64,000 bases of DNA from Pseudoips prasinana (Eukaryota > Arthropoda > Insecta > Lepidoptera > Nolidae): the NCBI GenBank assembly GCA_951640165.1, contig OX621234.1, forward strand, positions 29,020,549 to 29,084,548, read 5' to 3'. Every line of letters starts with the position of its first letter. Position 1 is the first letter of the stretch. The translations under genes were made by a program, and so were the position numbers. The notes beneath the pieces were generated by a model. That model did not search any database, was not told the origin of the DNA, and saw only the letters and a program-made list of their open reading frames with translations. Shown here piece after piece: positions 23,207 to 32,325 of this stretch.

Positions 23207-24087
23207 TAAAAACCGGCCAAGTGCTAGTCGGCCTCGCGCACGAAGGGTTCCGTACCATTATCTATAAAAAACCGGCCAAGTGCGAGTCGGGCTCTCACAT
23301 GAAGGGTTCCGTAGCAGAAAGTATTTCAGTTGATTAAATGAAAGCAAATTGCGGTATATAACGTATTAAAAAAAACTACTTGCTAGATCTCGTTCAAACC
23401 AATTTTCGTTGTTAGTTTCTATGGTAATGTACATCATATAATTTTTTTTTAGTTTTATCATTCTCTTATTTTAGAAGTTACAGGGGGGGCACTCATTTTA
23501 CCACTTTGGAAGTGTCTCTCGCGCAAACTATTCAGTTAAGACAAAAATGATGTTAGAAACCTCAATATGATTTTTAAAGACCTATCCATAGACAACCCAC
23601 ATGTATGGGTACGATAAAAAATAAAATTTGAGTTTCAGTTCTATGTATGGCGACCCCCAAAATTCTTGTTCTTTTTCTATTTTAGTGTAAAAATCTTAAT
23701 GCGGTTCATAGAATACACCTACTTACCAAGTTTCAACAGTACAGCTCTTATAGTTTCGGAAAAAAGTGGCTGTGACATACGGACGGACAGACAGACAGAC
23801 ATGTCGAATCTATAAGGGTTCCGTATTTTGCCATTTGGCTACGGAACCCTAAAAACTAGGAAAAATACACGTTTTTTTTGTATGGGAGCCGCTTTAAATA
23901 TTTATTTTAATTTGTTTTTTATTTGTTGTATTTTTGTTATAGCGGCAACAGAAATACATCATCTGTGAAAATTTCAACTGTCTAACTATCACGGTTCATG
24001 AGATACAGCCCGGTGACGGACGGACAGACAGCGCACTCTTAGTAATAGGGCCCCGTTGTACCCTTTGGGTATGGAAATCTAAAAAAA
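23207..24087 (+). mobile_element. CCGGCCAAG-family element (short form), split by a nested copy
   Basis: It opens AAAACCGGCCAAGTGCTAGT and ends CCCTTTGGGTATGGAAATCT plus A-run. The middle (GCGGCAACAGAAATACATC, then ACGGTTCATGAGATACAGCC) is the body of the short form. It is divided at about 23265/23856 by a complete long-form element. It is non-coding. The nearly matching ends (GGGTTCCGTA and, inverted, TATGGAAAT...) suggest a DNA-type element. Confidence 0.75.
23266..23855 (+). mobile_element. CCGGCCAAG-family element (long form), complete, nested
   Basis: About 590 bp, beginning AAAAACCGGCCAAGTGCGAG and ending TACGGAACCCTAAAAA. It is nearly collinear with 57737-58336. Inside lie GTATTTCAGTTGATTAAATG, CTCGCGCAAACTATTCAGTT and a GACAGACAGACA run. 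It is flanked on both sides by A-runs, consistent with insertion into TATAAAAA of the outer element. Confidence 0.8.
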
Positions 24088-24172
24088 CTAAGATTTACAT
24101 AAATAGAATTTAGTCTGCGGGAGAATGAGATAGATTACAATGATATCCAGTGTCTTTGAGCCTGCGTACAAA

Positions 24173-24260
24173 GAAACCTTCGGAAAATGTGTCATGTCAT
24201 AAACAGCATATCATTCATGAGTTTTACTTTTTAGCATTTCCGTATTCAAAATCGTTAAGT
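24173..24260. repeat. second copy of the 20.26 kb repeat
   Basis: CCTTCGGAAAATGTGTCATG, then ATAAACAGC and CATTCATGAGTTTTACTTTT, matches 20259-20345. Only about 90 bp are shared. Confidence 0.5.
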
Positions 24261-24375
24261 AATTTATTTAATTATGTAACACAATTGCCCAATAAAACTT
24301 CTCGTGTCATTTGTTCAAAGTGAAAACATTTAATCAGATTAATATGTGTAATATATCTATGTAAAAAAGTAATTG

Positions 24376-24651
24376 TTAGATATATCGCCAGTCGAGCTAA
24401 AACACAAATTTTGTAGTCTGGATATATGTAAATTCCTGAATAGCGTGGAAATTACAAACAATGCAATGCAATTCACGGACGGAAAAAACAACACACTCCA
24501 AATGAATATTAAAATGGTCACAAATGGTATACTGCGCTTCGCCACACATACGGATAAGTTCACTTTGTTAATGCCCAGGGGATTCCTGACTGGTAAGACG
24601 GTCATTAAAATTGGTAGAATTAGATTTTCAAAAAACAATCTACAATTATAG
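24376..24651 (+). other. unrecognised open segment, 91 codons without ATG near its start
   Basis: The + frame is open from about 24376 to a stop at 24649-24651 and reads LDISPVELKHKFCSLDICK, later MQFTDGKNNTLQMNIKMV and RGFLTGKTVIKIG. It looks more protein-like than most chance frames here, but it starts on a non-ATG codon, has no clear splice acceptor, and the reverse strand is also open for 101 codons. I cannot name it. It may be chance or a decayed exon. Confidence 0.2.
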
Positions 24652-25111
24652 CTAAAAATCAAAAGAAACGCAGCGACCGATGTGATGTTAATATGAGAAG
24701 AAATTTAAATAATTAACTATGATAGGACATCGAGTCTATAAGAACACATGAAAAATTTGCATGTCCAAGTACCTACATATCGCAATTGATGTGATGGATA
24801 CAACTCATTAATTTCTTCGTATAAAAGACTGCTTCAGTAGCAGTAGTAGGTACTGTCCACAGCATAAGAATGTTTTCTAGCTGAAATTTTTCCATATCAA
24901 AAAATCATCATTTTCATCCATGGATATCTGACAAAATGCCAAATGTTGTATGAACTTTGTCTGCAGAAGGCTAGCCCATTTAAAAATAAATAAATAAGCC
25001 AATTTAAAATATCAAAAAAATAATATTTGGTAAATAATTATGACTGAATAAAAATATTAATTTATTCAATTTTGTAGGAGAACATTGAAGAATAAGAAAC
25101 TTTGTATTGTT

Positions 25112-25155
25112 CTATTTTTAACAATTACTTTTAGACAAGTAATTGTTAAAAATAG
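25112..25155. repeat. perfect 19-bp hairpin, 6-nt loop
   Basis: CTATTTTTAACAATTACTT at 25112-25130 and its exact reverse complement at 25137-25155. Confidence 0.9.
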
Positions 25156-25308
25156 GTAGACCGCTAAGTTAGTAATGTTGAGTAGACATTCCTTTTTAAC
25201 GAAGTATCATACTCCCACGTTTGCGAAACCTTTGTGACTGAACACAAATTATGTATAAAAAAGAAGTCTTAAAGAAACATAATATTTAATGACTGTTTTT
25301 CTGTATTT

Positions 25309-25445
25309 AGGGTTCTATACCCAAAGGGTATCATCGTAACCCTTTTACCGCTGTACGTCTTACTTTCCGTCGGTCTGTATATCAGCGGGCTGCATTTCAT
25401 GAACTGTAATGTGTAGACTGTTAATTTTCACAAATAACAACAAAT
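25309..25445 (-). mobile_element. CCGGCCAAG-family element (short form), 3' half
   Basis: Starts TTTAGGGTTCTATACCCAAA, the reverse complement of the short-form end, then a degraded ATGAACTGTAATGTGTAGAC block equivalent to the ACGGTTCATGAGAT part. It is truncated after about 137 bp. Confidence 0.65.
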
Positions 25446-26103
25446 TAAAGTGTACCTTACCTTACATTGCCTTATATAAAATGAATATCGGTGTTCTATG
25501 TGAAATATCTCCTTCGGAAGAACATTCCACAGCCAACACAAAATATCGACATTCGCTAATATAACTTTCTCATGGTTTTATTGCAGAATCTCTTAGCGAG
25601 GGATGTTATTAACAGCAATTTAGTATCATCTTTATGACGATTAATTTAGAATTATTTATATACAATTATGTTATTCCCAGATCACTTTCAGAACACTTAG
25701 ATCAACTACTAACATTTTTTATTTCAAGATCATTCGGTAACAAAACAAACCAGATAAAGTATTGTTTTCGCAGAAATTCGTTTTTCTTAAGTAGTTTCAG
25801 TATGATGTATTTATTTCCTGTTAGAGTCCTTCCTTCCGATAAGTTATTCAGAATCAGAATTTAATAATGATAAACTTTAAGGTAATGGAAATGTCGAATA
25901 CTATATTTAGTTTTGTTTGAAACGACGATTTTACGGTGCGGGACTACAACTCGCACTTAGACGCTTTTATTTATACCACATTAATTGTAATGCTTCTATA
26001 GTACCAATTTGTAGGATGGATACTTGTTACCAAAAACTTTATACTGTTTGAATATTTTAATGATAAAAATAACCAAATATCTTTCCTTTTAATTAGGAAG
26101 TGC
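25446..26103. other. no gene seen
   Basis: A 76-codon frame on + (25634-25864) is unrecognised. Confidence 0.35.
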
Positions 26104-26289
26104 TCAATTCAAATAATGATGTTTTCTTCTTTGCGCACCTCTTTTGCCTCGTTTACTGTCATTACATTTTCCGTACATACTCGCCAGTTTGGTCGGTTCA
26201 TATCTGACGGATGATGCGTCGAGCGTATCATCGGTCGCGTCTATTAGCTTGACTAGTGATTTGATGTGGCTGTATGGTGAACTGCTCAT
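26104..26289 (-). repeat. repeat family K, decayed copy
   Basis: TCTTTGCGCACCTCTTTTGC followed by CTCGTTTACTGTCATT recurs at 63.55 kb. On - it encodes a VNEAKEVRK-type string. It is a fragment of a repeated unit with a conserved small ORF; see 63480-63758. Confidence 0.5.
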
Positions 26290-27334
26290 GCACTGTGGAA
26301 ATCAGCGGATGGAACGACTTTATGAAGACTTTGAAGAAACCCTTTTCAAAGAAGTAGAATTTCATGTTTGCCATCTATAAACGGTCCACAAACAGATTAC
26401 ACACAATTATAACATCATTTTCTATTGTAAAATGTAAAGTTGCCAATCAAAATTCGTGCATTGTGACACTTGATACTACAATAAGGTAAAGTTGCAGATT
26501 CCATTCGCCAATGGCAATTAGCTTATAATTTAATTTCAACGTAAAGTACATGCAAATTTCGCTCATGGCTATCAATTAAAAAGTTTGTTTCACCTATGCT
26601 GTACGATCGGATTAAACTCTCGTCTATGAATTTAGTTAGTGTTTTAATTGGATACTTTGCTTGCCGCACGTTTTAACTTAATTAGATTTTCCGCCATTGT
26701 TGTTATTAATGAAAACAAGAAAAATACTACTTATAATATGAGTCTTATCGCTGTTGGAGGGTAAGTCTAGAACAAAACAATTTTTATAAAATTTAGTTGC
26801 GGCCATGTTTTTTTATAATTTGCATGAATGTGTAAAGAATGTTTTTATTTAGAGGTAGTATATCCATACTAACAATGTGAATATCTTTTATAACCGAATT
26901 TAAAAGACCGTTACCAATTCGACTGCGATTCCATAATCAACGGCATTCTCAAACCAAATTGTCAACTATTTGACTGAATTGTTTGATGGAAGAATGATTA
27001 GCCATACATTGAAATGTACGACTAACCGTTCTTCTATTAAATGTTTTCATATTTGTCAAATATTAAGATTATTAAGTTTGTGTAAATTGTTACATAGAAC
27101 TAGCAGGTCGAATACGCAGGTATTGAGCGATTAGCCCGTGGAATAAAAAACACACATATAATACTTTGTATATTTTTGTACGAACTCAGAATTCTTTATT
27201 TAGTTATTTGGTTCAGTTTGCGGATTTCCAGTTTCCCTGATGCTTTTACCTTCTTATAATATAGTTACTATATATTTTATTCATTGTTGTACCCTTTCAC
27301 CTAGTAGCAGTAACAGATATAGATATATGTACTT
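26290..27334. other. no gene seen
   Basis: AT-rich DNA without recognised repeat or exon. Confidence 0.4.
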
Positions 27335-27545
27335 CATGATATTGGCCGAAAGACGTCCACCAGTAAATAAAGACTTGCCCCAATGGATTGGGAGCATATG
27401 CCATAATTGCCATGCTTGGTAAACGGGTTGGCATGCGCAGCATGAGCGACATAGTATTCAGAGACGCTGCTGCCCGTTCTTTGGTAGACATTCCCTCGGG
27501 ATGACTTCTACGTCACCAACATGTTGGTGATATTCGTCCGACACT
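27335..27545 (+). repeat. repeat family C, copy 2
   Basis: Starts GCCGAAAGACGTCCAC (as in the reversed RTE tail), then GGAGCATATGCCATAATTGC, CTTGGTAAACGGGTTGGC, ACGCTGCTGCCCGTTCTTTG, CCCTCGGGATGACTTCTACG and a CACTACACACC end. Confidence 0.65.
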
Positions 27546-28044
27546 ACACACCCAATATAGATGTACTTATACAACATGTAACCTAAATAACGCACATCCT
27601 GTAAATAGTTTGTTCAGAATCGTTTACTGAATCGATTTATATCATTTTTAATATAGGTAATTCTTTAATCCAAAACAATTGAAGTTACGGAAATAATGTT
27701 ATTTTAACCCTGTGCAGTCAAAACAAATTGAAATGAATGAAGTAATAAGACTTTTAAATCGCCGTATTATTTGGATTCATACAAATTCCATCATTCAACA
27801 CAAAATAAAGAAAAATAATTTTTATTCCAAGAAACTAATTTAATAAATAACAATGCATATACATGTTCAATTAAAAATTTTGTATATGTATTATGATTAC
27901 AACATAATATTCTAATTGGAGTGTTTAAGGGTGTGCGTTAATTACGTTACGTTATAAGTACGCAACGTTACAATATAACGCCCATGAAAATATTCAGTGA
28001 TTTGTGTGAGAGTGAGACCACATTACAATTTAGTAGCATCATGT
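27546..28044. other. no gene seen
   Basis: AT-rich. A small palindrome-like GTTACGTTATAAGTACGCAA area lies near 27945. Confidence 0.35.
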
Positions 28045-28255
28045 CAGCCAAAGTACGTTCACTGCTGAACAAAAGAATTGGGAGGTATGCCATAATCGCC
28101 ACGCTTGGCGGATGGGTTGGCGATCGCAGTTTGATGGTCATAGTTAACAGAAAAAAATCTGCTGCCCGTTCTCTCGAAGGTATTCCCTCGGACGATGTTT
28201 TCGCCCCCTACGGGGATGAGATGGGGTAATGATATTCTATGCCGTCACCACACAG
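28045..28255 (+). repeat. repeat family C, copy 3 (best preserved)
   Basis: GGGAGGTATGCCATAATCGC, CACGCTTGGCGGATGGGTTG, CTGCTGCCCGTTCTCTCG, CCCCCTACGGGGATGAGATG and GCCGTCACCACACAGC lie in order. An 81-codon frame runs through it, but repeat copies do not keep the frame, so it is probably non-coding. Confidence 0.7.
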
Positions 28256-28289
28256 CTACTACAATTTAGTATAAGTTCATCTATATCTT

Positions 28290-28436
28290 GACTGGCCTGT
28301 TGGCCTAGTGGTAATTGAACGTGCCTCCTAACCCAGAGGTTGTGGGTACGATCCCCGCCCCAGGACAAATCTTTCTGTGATGAGCACGATTATTATTGTC
28401 CTGAGTTTGGGTGTAATTTATCTATACATATAATGA
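28290..28436 (+). mobile_element. SINE-1, 5' half
   Basis: Clear tRNA-like head: A box TGGCCTAGTGG, B box within GTTGTGGGTACGATCCCC, then GGACAAATCT and TGTGATGAGCACGATTATT. The body stops after about 150 bp. This is the form with TGATGAGCACG after the head. Confidence 0.8.
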
Positions 28437-29115
28437 AATCGTAACTGGTCTCTGGCAGTACATGGATGATATATAAGAAAAACTAATATAGGGGGACTTT
28501 AAAAACGCAATAGAACCCAAAAGAATTGAAGTTTGTTGTTTGTGCACGTTGATCTCAGAAATAGTTTCCTCCATTTAGTGTTTGTTACATTTCAATGAGT
28601 ACATAAATAAAAAACTTATATCAATCTAAAGAATCACATACACATAAAATAACTGATCAGTTGAATACTCTGAAACGTTAAGTAATCTTCATTTAAGTAT
28701 AAAGTGATTGAGAAGCTCAATTGCTTAGAGGCCGTAGCGCTAACGCAAGTTAAGCAACCCCGGCCGTGGCACGAATTAGGATGGTTTTGCAGAAATTATC
28801 ATCGCCATGTCCGAACGGTATAGACGGTGGTTGTTACGATTTTAAGCCCTTGCTCCTAAACAAATAATAACATTTTTTTATGTCTGTTAGACATAGAAGC
28901 ACATACGGTGTCTTACAACCCGTAAAAAATAATATATTTGAGGTATTGACATTAAAAAGGTGATACTTGTGATACTGTAGTAAGCTTAATCCTATCGTGT
29001 CATTTAATTTCATTCGATTCCATAAATAAAATCAATACTATCGAAGACGTCGAATAGGAATTTAATTTATTAGCCGAGAGAGATAGAGTGAGGGAAATAC
29101 GGAACGAAGATACAG
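28437..29115. other. no gene seen
   Basis: AT-rich DNA. Nothing recognised. Confidence 0.4.
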
Positions 29116-29116
29116 C

Positions 29117-29170
29117 ATTTAATCGTGACTGACATTGGTCTACCCGTCATTGCGTCAGTCACGATTAAAT
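29117..29170. repeat. 17-bp perfect inverted repeat, 20-nt loop
   Basis: ATTTAATCGTGACTGAC at 29117-29133 with its exact reverse complement at 29154-29170. The right arm overlaps the left arm of the next hairpin by 7 bases. Confidence 0.85.
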
Positions 29171-29231
29171 TCTACAACGAAATAGACTTAATAGGATATT
29201 CTATTAAGTCTATTTCGTTGTAGAATTTAAT
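29164..29231. repeat. 30-bp perfect inverted repeat, 8-nt loop
   Basis: Arms at 29164-29193 and 29202-29231 are exact reverse complements (inner part ACGAAATAGACTTAATA). It is the longest perfect short hairpin in the window. Confidence 0.9.
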
Positions 29232-29455
29232 ATTATCAAGTCCGATAGAAGGCTCAGGTAATATGCCAGTAAATTATATCCTTCCTTGGGTCACACAGGA
29301 GTTAGCAAGATTTTTGTATACGCCCACAATAGATTACTCCGCAGCTGTATCATTAGGAGTTATGGAAATATGTTGCCATTTTTATAAAGCTTCAAAATGG
29401 AAAAAACAATCAAATATGCTTCTTTTTTATGAGCATCCATACTTCATAATATAAT

Positions 29456-29486
29456 AATTTATCGATGTATGAGACATCGATAAATT
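29456..29486. repeat. 13-bp perfect hairpin, 5-nt loop
   Basis: AATTTATCGATGT, ATGAG, then ACATCGATAAATT. It is the third inverted repeat within 370 bp. Confidence 0.8.
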
Positions 29487-29586
29487 CTCAATAATCTCCC
29501 ATTTACTACGTCAACAATGTCGCGGGTTAAAGTTATCGTTAGCCCAAAGTATTACACGCGGATGAAGTCGAGGGCAGAAGCCAGAC

Positions 29587-29697
29587 TATAATATGTATGT
29601 ATTTAGAAATAGGTATCTTTGTGTATCAGTTGTCTGGTTGTCATAGAATAGACTGTGCCTAGTTTGGGATCAGATAGTGTGTCAGTTGTCACAAAAT
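29587..29697 (+). mobile_element. SINE-1, 3' half
   Basis: Contains TATCAGTTGTCTGGTTGTCA, GACTGTGCCTAGTTTGGGAT and GTGTGTCAGTTGTCACAAAA. It is 5' truncated and directly precedes the ORF1-like element. Confidence 0.75.
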
Positions 29698-29819
29698 ATT
29701 TTTTAAAGGCGTTTAAGTAATCAAGTCTCGCTTGTGCAGCGTTTCGGTGCGGACGCGTTTTACGTAATCCGTGTTGATTAGCGCGGCCCGGCGCGAGCTG
29801 TCGCTCGTAATTACTCGCC

Positions 29820-30974
29820 ATGAGTACTGTACTTGTGGCAAATGAGCTGCTGGCGTTCTTGCAGCAGAAGCTGGATGTGATGGACGAGGTGTCCGCTATC
29901 CAGATCTGCGCAACGAACTTCAGCGAGGACGACATAGCTGCTGCCAAGCTGATGCTGTACGACGTGCTGAACAAGCGCGATCAGATGGTGTCCCGCCGGC
30001 GTGACGGGACTAAGAAGAGCTTGGAAGACATCATCAAGCTGTTCAAGGAGACCGACCCGGACGACGTGCCGACGTTTGTGGCGAAGGAGCTTCACAAGCT
30101 TCCCCCCGTCACTTTCGACCACGTCGATGTCACGAGCCTTTTGAAGGACATTGTCTTTTTGAAGGCCAGACTCGTGGATGTGCAGGTGAAATTAGACACA
30201 TCCCAGAACACCGTCGCCGATTTGCGCAAGGAAGTTGACGAGTTGTGCAAGACCGTGGCGGTAACTAGGTCACCAGTCGATGCGTCAAACGTAAACACGC
30301 GTCGCGGAGCTGCGCTCGACATGTCGTCATCGAGTTCCGCGTCAGCAGTTTCGTCGCCAGCGCACCCACCGATTGCTGAGCCTGCGAAGTGCCCCTCCCG
30401 CGCGCCCCGCAGCTCTGTGCCTGTTGCCGCGGCTCCTCCACGCACCGCCGCTCGAGCCCCTCGCCCCGCCCCGCTGCCAGTACTTGCAGCCACAGCAAAA
30501 CCATTCCAAAAGGATTTTGCTACTGTCACTGCGAGCGTCCCTAGCGCTGCCAGTTTGAAGCCTGGGCCATATAAGGCAACGAAGAAGGCTGATGATGATG
30601 ATGGGTTCGTGACGGTGCAAAGGAGGAAGCGCCGAATGCGAACCAACAAGAACCGCTGCGGCAACGCTCCTACGGAGCCCAACACGAGTCTGCGTGCCGC
30701 CAAGCCGAATACACCGGTGTATATCTCCCGCCTGCACTACACCACGAAGGCGGAGGACATCGTGGAGTACGTGCGCCAGAAGATCAAGTACACGCCGAGG
30801 GTGCAGTTACTGGAGTCGCGCCGGAACGTCAACTTTAAGGCGTTCGTGGTGCGAGTACCGAATTGCTTTCTGCCCCGCGTCATGGATGAGGACTTTTGGC
30901 CGCAGGACGTGGTGTTCCGTCGCTTCCGCGGACAAGTGCCACAGGACAGCACAAAGACAATAAGTGCAAAGTGA
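29820..30974 (+). CDS. ORF1-like coiled-coil/RRM-like protein of a retroelement
   Basis: 384 residues, intact. The start ATG sits in a good context (CGCCATGAGT). Residues 1-100 are predicted mostly helical. A leucine-rich coiled coil follows at about 105-147 (LLKDIVFLKARLVDVQVKLD, later DLRKEVDELCKTV), then an Ala/Ser/Pro-rich linker at about 150-250, a strongly basic patch at about 268-282 (QRRKRRMRTNKNR) and a C-terminal domain at about 300-378 beginning VYISRLHYTTKAEDIVEYV and ending FWPQDVVFRRFRGQVP, which looks like an RRM-type fold. Coiled coil, basic patch and RRM suggest an RNA-binding particle protein like LINE ORF1p; there is no zinc knuckle. Codon use is GC-rich, unlike the flanks. 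Alternative: a domesticated gene derived from such an ORF1. The CDS is certain; the role is inferred. Confidence 0.75.
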   Translation: MSTVLVANELLAFLQQKLDVMDEVSAIQICATNFSEDDIAAAKLMLYDVLNKRDQMVSRRRDGTKKSLEDIIKLFKETDPDDVPTFVAKELHKLPPVTFDHVDVTSLLKDIVFLKARLVDVQVKLDTSQNTVADLRKEVDELCKTVAVTRSPVDASNVNTRRGAALDMSSSSSASAVSSPAHPPIAEPAKCPSRAPRSSVPVAAAPPRTAARAPRPAPLPVLAATAKPFQKDFATVTASVPSAASLKPGPYKATKKADDDDGFVTVQRRKRRMRTNKNRCGNAPTEPNTSLRAAKPNTPVYISRLHYTTKAEDIVEYVRQKIKYTPRVQLLESRRNVNFKAFVVRVPNCFLPRVMDEDFWPQDVVFRRFRGQVPQDSTKTISAK

Positions 30975-31079
30975 AGTGTTACTAACATAGTCTTAAGCCC
31001 TATATACTAACACTTTTTGTATATATTTTATATATGTTAGTCTGTAAGGTATATATCTATGGGCCATTAGATGCCTGAT

Positions 31080-31085
31080 AATAAA
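31080..31085 (+). terminator. polyadenylation signal of the ORF1-like element
   Basis: AATAAA about 105 bases after the stop codon, directly before the ATT repeat that ends the element. Confidence 0.6.
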
Positions 31086-31130
31086 TGATTATTATTATTA
31101 TTAACAATCGTTATTATCTAATAAACAATT

Positions 31131-31455
31131 CATTGCTAATAATGCCCTCCCGGGCGAATTTCAGCCATAGCGACCAGTCTCAATGGATAATAGCCATCTG
31201 CACGAGCCATTTTATAGTGCACTAATGTGGGCGCAAAAACAGGGGCACTTACTATCCAACACTCGCGTCAGAACTCGGGTACAATACCGACGGCTTTACG
31301 TGCTCTACGAAGCACGGTCGTGTAATACCACCAACTCTCAGAGTTCGAGCTGATAATGAGAAGTTTCTTAAGAGATATTCCAAAATAGCTATTGGCCGAC
31401 CCAGGATTTGAACTCAGGGCCTCATTATCTGTGGGTGTACATGCTACCGCTTGGC
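31131..31455 (-). mobile_element. SINE-2 (second tRNA-headed family), near full length
   Basis: Read on -, the head has an A-box-like GCCAAGCGGTAGC and B-box-like CCTGAGTTCAAATCCTGGG, then GGCTTTACGTGCTC (reversed) and other body blocks, ending with the reversed CATTGCTAATAATG. Other copies lie at 56.0, 59.0 and 62.9 kb, all on -. It starts directly after the ORF1-like element and abuts a SINE-1 at 31456. Confidence 0.7.
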
Positions 31456-31665
31456 AAAGGATTCTTCTAATCTTTTTGTGATGAACAGGCTTATTTGTTC
31501 TGTGGCTCAGTGTTATTTATCTATAATAAGTATGTTTTTAGAAATGTATAAGTATGTTTATCAGTCTGGTTGCCATTGTACAGGCTCTGCTTTGTTTAGG
31601 ATCTAATGGAAGTGTGTTATTATGCCAGGATATTTATTATCATTATTAATTACTGCAATTTGATT
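31456..31665 (+). mobile_element. SINE-1, 5' truncated
   Basis: Begins inside the body (TTTTTGTGATGAACAGGCTT), continues with AAGTATGTTTTTAGAAATGT and ACAGGCTCTGCTTTGTTTAG, and ends GGATATTTATTATCATTATT. Confidence 0.75.
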
Positions 31666-31788
31666 GAGAGAAATAAGTCAATACAACATTAACATTAAAA
31701 TGATATTACTTGTGGTGTATGCTGTAAGGCGGTGGTACTATCTCAATTATAGTGGCCAACAATTATGAAATTGGGTACCGTCATCATT

Positions 31789-32145
31789 ACAGCTGAAAGA
31801 AGTCTACTGTTGGACAAAGCTCCCAAGAATCAGATGATTCTGTATAAACGTAAAATTAGTGTTAGGGTCATTATTAATATTTATAATACTTTATAAAACT
31901 TTGAGTTTGTATCGCATGATGATCATGATGGTCCCATGGTCATCATGGGACCATCATGAGGGTCCCATGATGAGGGGATATCCCATATTCACCACGCTTG
32001 GTAGACGGGTTGGCAATCGCAGTAAGATAGTCATAGTACTCAGAAGGAAGCTGCTGCCCGTCCTCGGGTAGATATTTTATCGGATCGACTTCTACGCCCC
32101 CCTTCGCATGAGATGAGGTATTCGCCGCCGTCACCACACAGCAAA
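31789..32145 (+). repeat. repeat family C, copy 4, interrupted
   Basis: The start (GCTGAAAGAAGTCTACTG) is separated from the rest (CATATTCACCACGCTTGGTA through CCGTCACCACACAGC) by about 150 bp that include a hairpin at 31923-31959. Confidence 0.6.
31923..31959. repeat. perfect 16-bp hairpin, 5-nt loop
   Basis: TCATGATGGTCCCATG, GTCAT, then its reverse complement. A further partial copy (GGGTCCCATGATGA) follows at once. It lies inside the disrupted family C copy. Confidence 0.85.
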
Positions 32146-32187
32146 TAGTGTAACATACAGATATAAGAATATAGCTTTAGATGAAAA

Positions 32188-32325
32188 GTCCATGACAAAG
32201 TCTTTATTACGAAAGGAATAACAAATTCAAACGCTTCATCTTAAAGCGGTCTTATCACAAAATGTGATCTCACCAGACAACCAAAGTATAGATCTGAGAA
32301 TGGAAACTCGAGACGAACTTTGTCC
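32188..32325 (-). repeat. LINE-like 3' end, family G, copy 1
   Basis: TCTTTATT near the left (AATAAAG on -), then GCGGTCTTATCACAA, TGTGATCT and CCAGACAACC, shared in order with 60450-60595. Probably a LINE 3' UTR on -. Confidence 0.5.

Larger units (their letters stand above)
29700..31103 (+). mobile_element. non-LTR-like retroelement carrying only an ORF1-type gene
   Basis: A GC-rich block of about 1.4 kb in AT-rich DNA: a 5' leader with CpG-rich sequence (29730-29819), one long ORF, a short 3' UTR (TTAGTCTGTAAGGTATATAT, ATGGGCCATTAGATGCC), AATAAA at 31080-31085 and a terminal ATT repeat at 31088-31102. AATAAA followed by a short tandem tail is how LINE 3' ends look. No RT or endonuclease lies beside it. 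The unit resembles half-LINE (ORF1-only) elements. Target duplications were not found. From memory, related proteins are numerous in lepidopteran gene sets. Confidence 0.6.

Noticed and set aside
30092..30737. Long open frames on the - strand (203 and 131 codons) across the 30 kb gene
   Set aside because: They are shadows of the GC-rich + strand CDS; composition is Arg/Ala-rich without domains.
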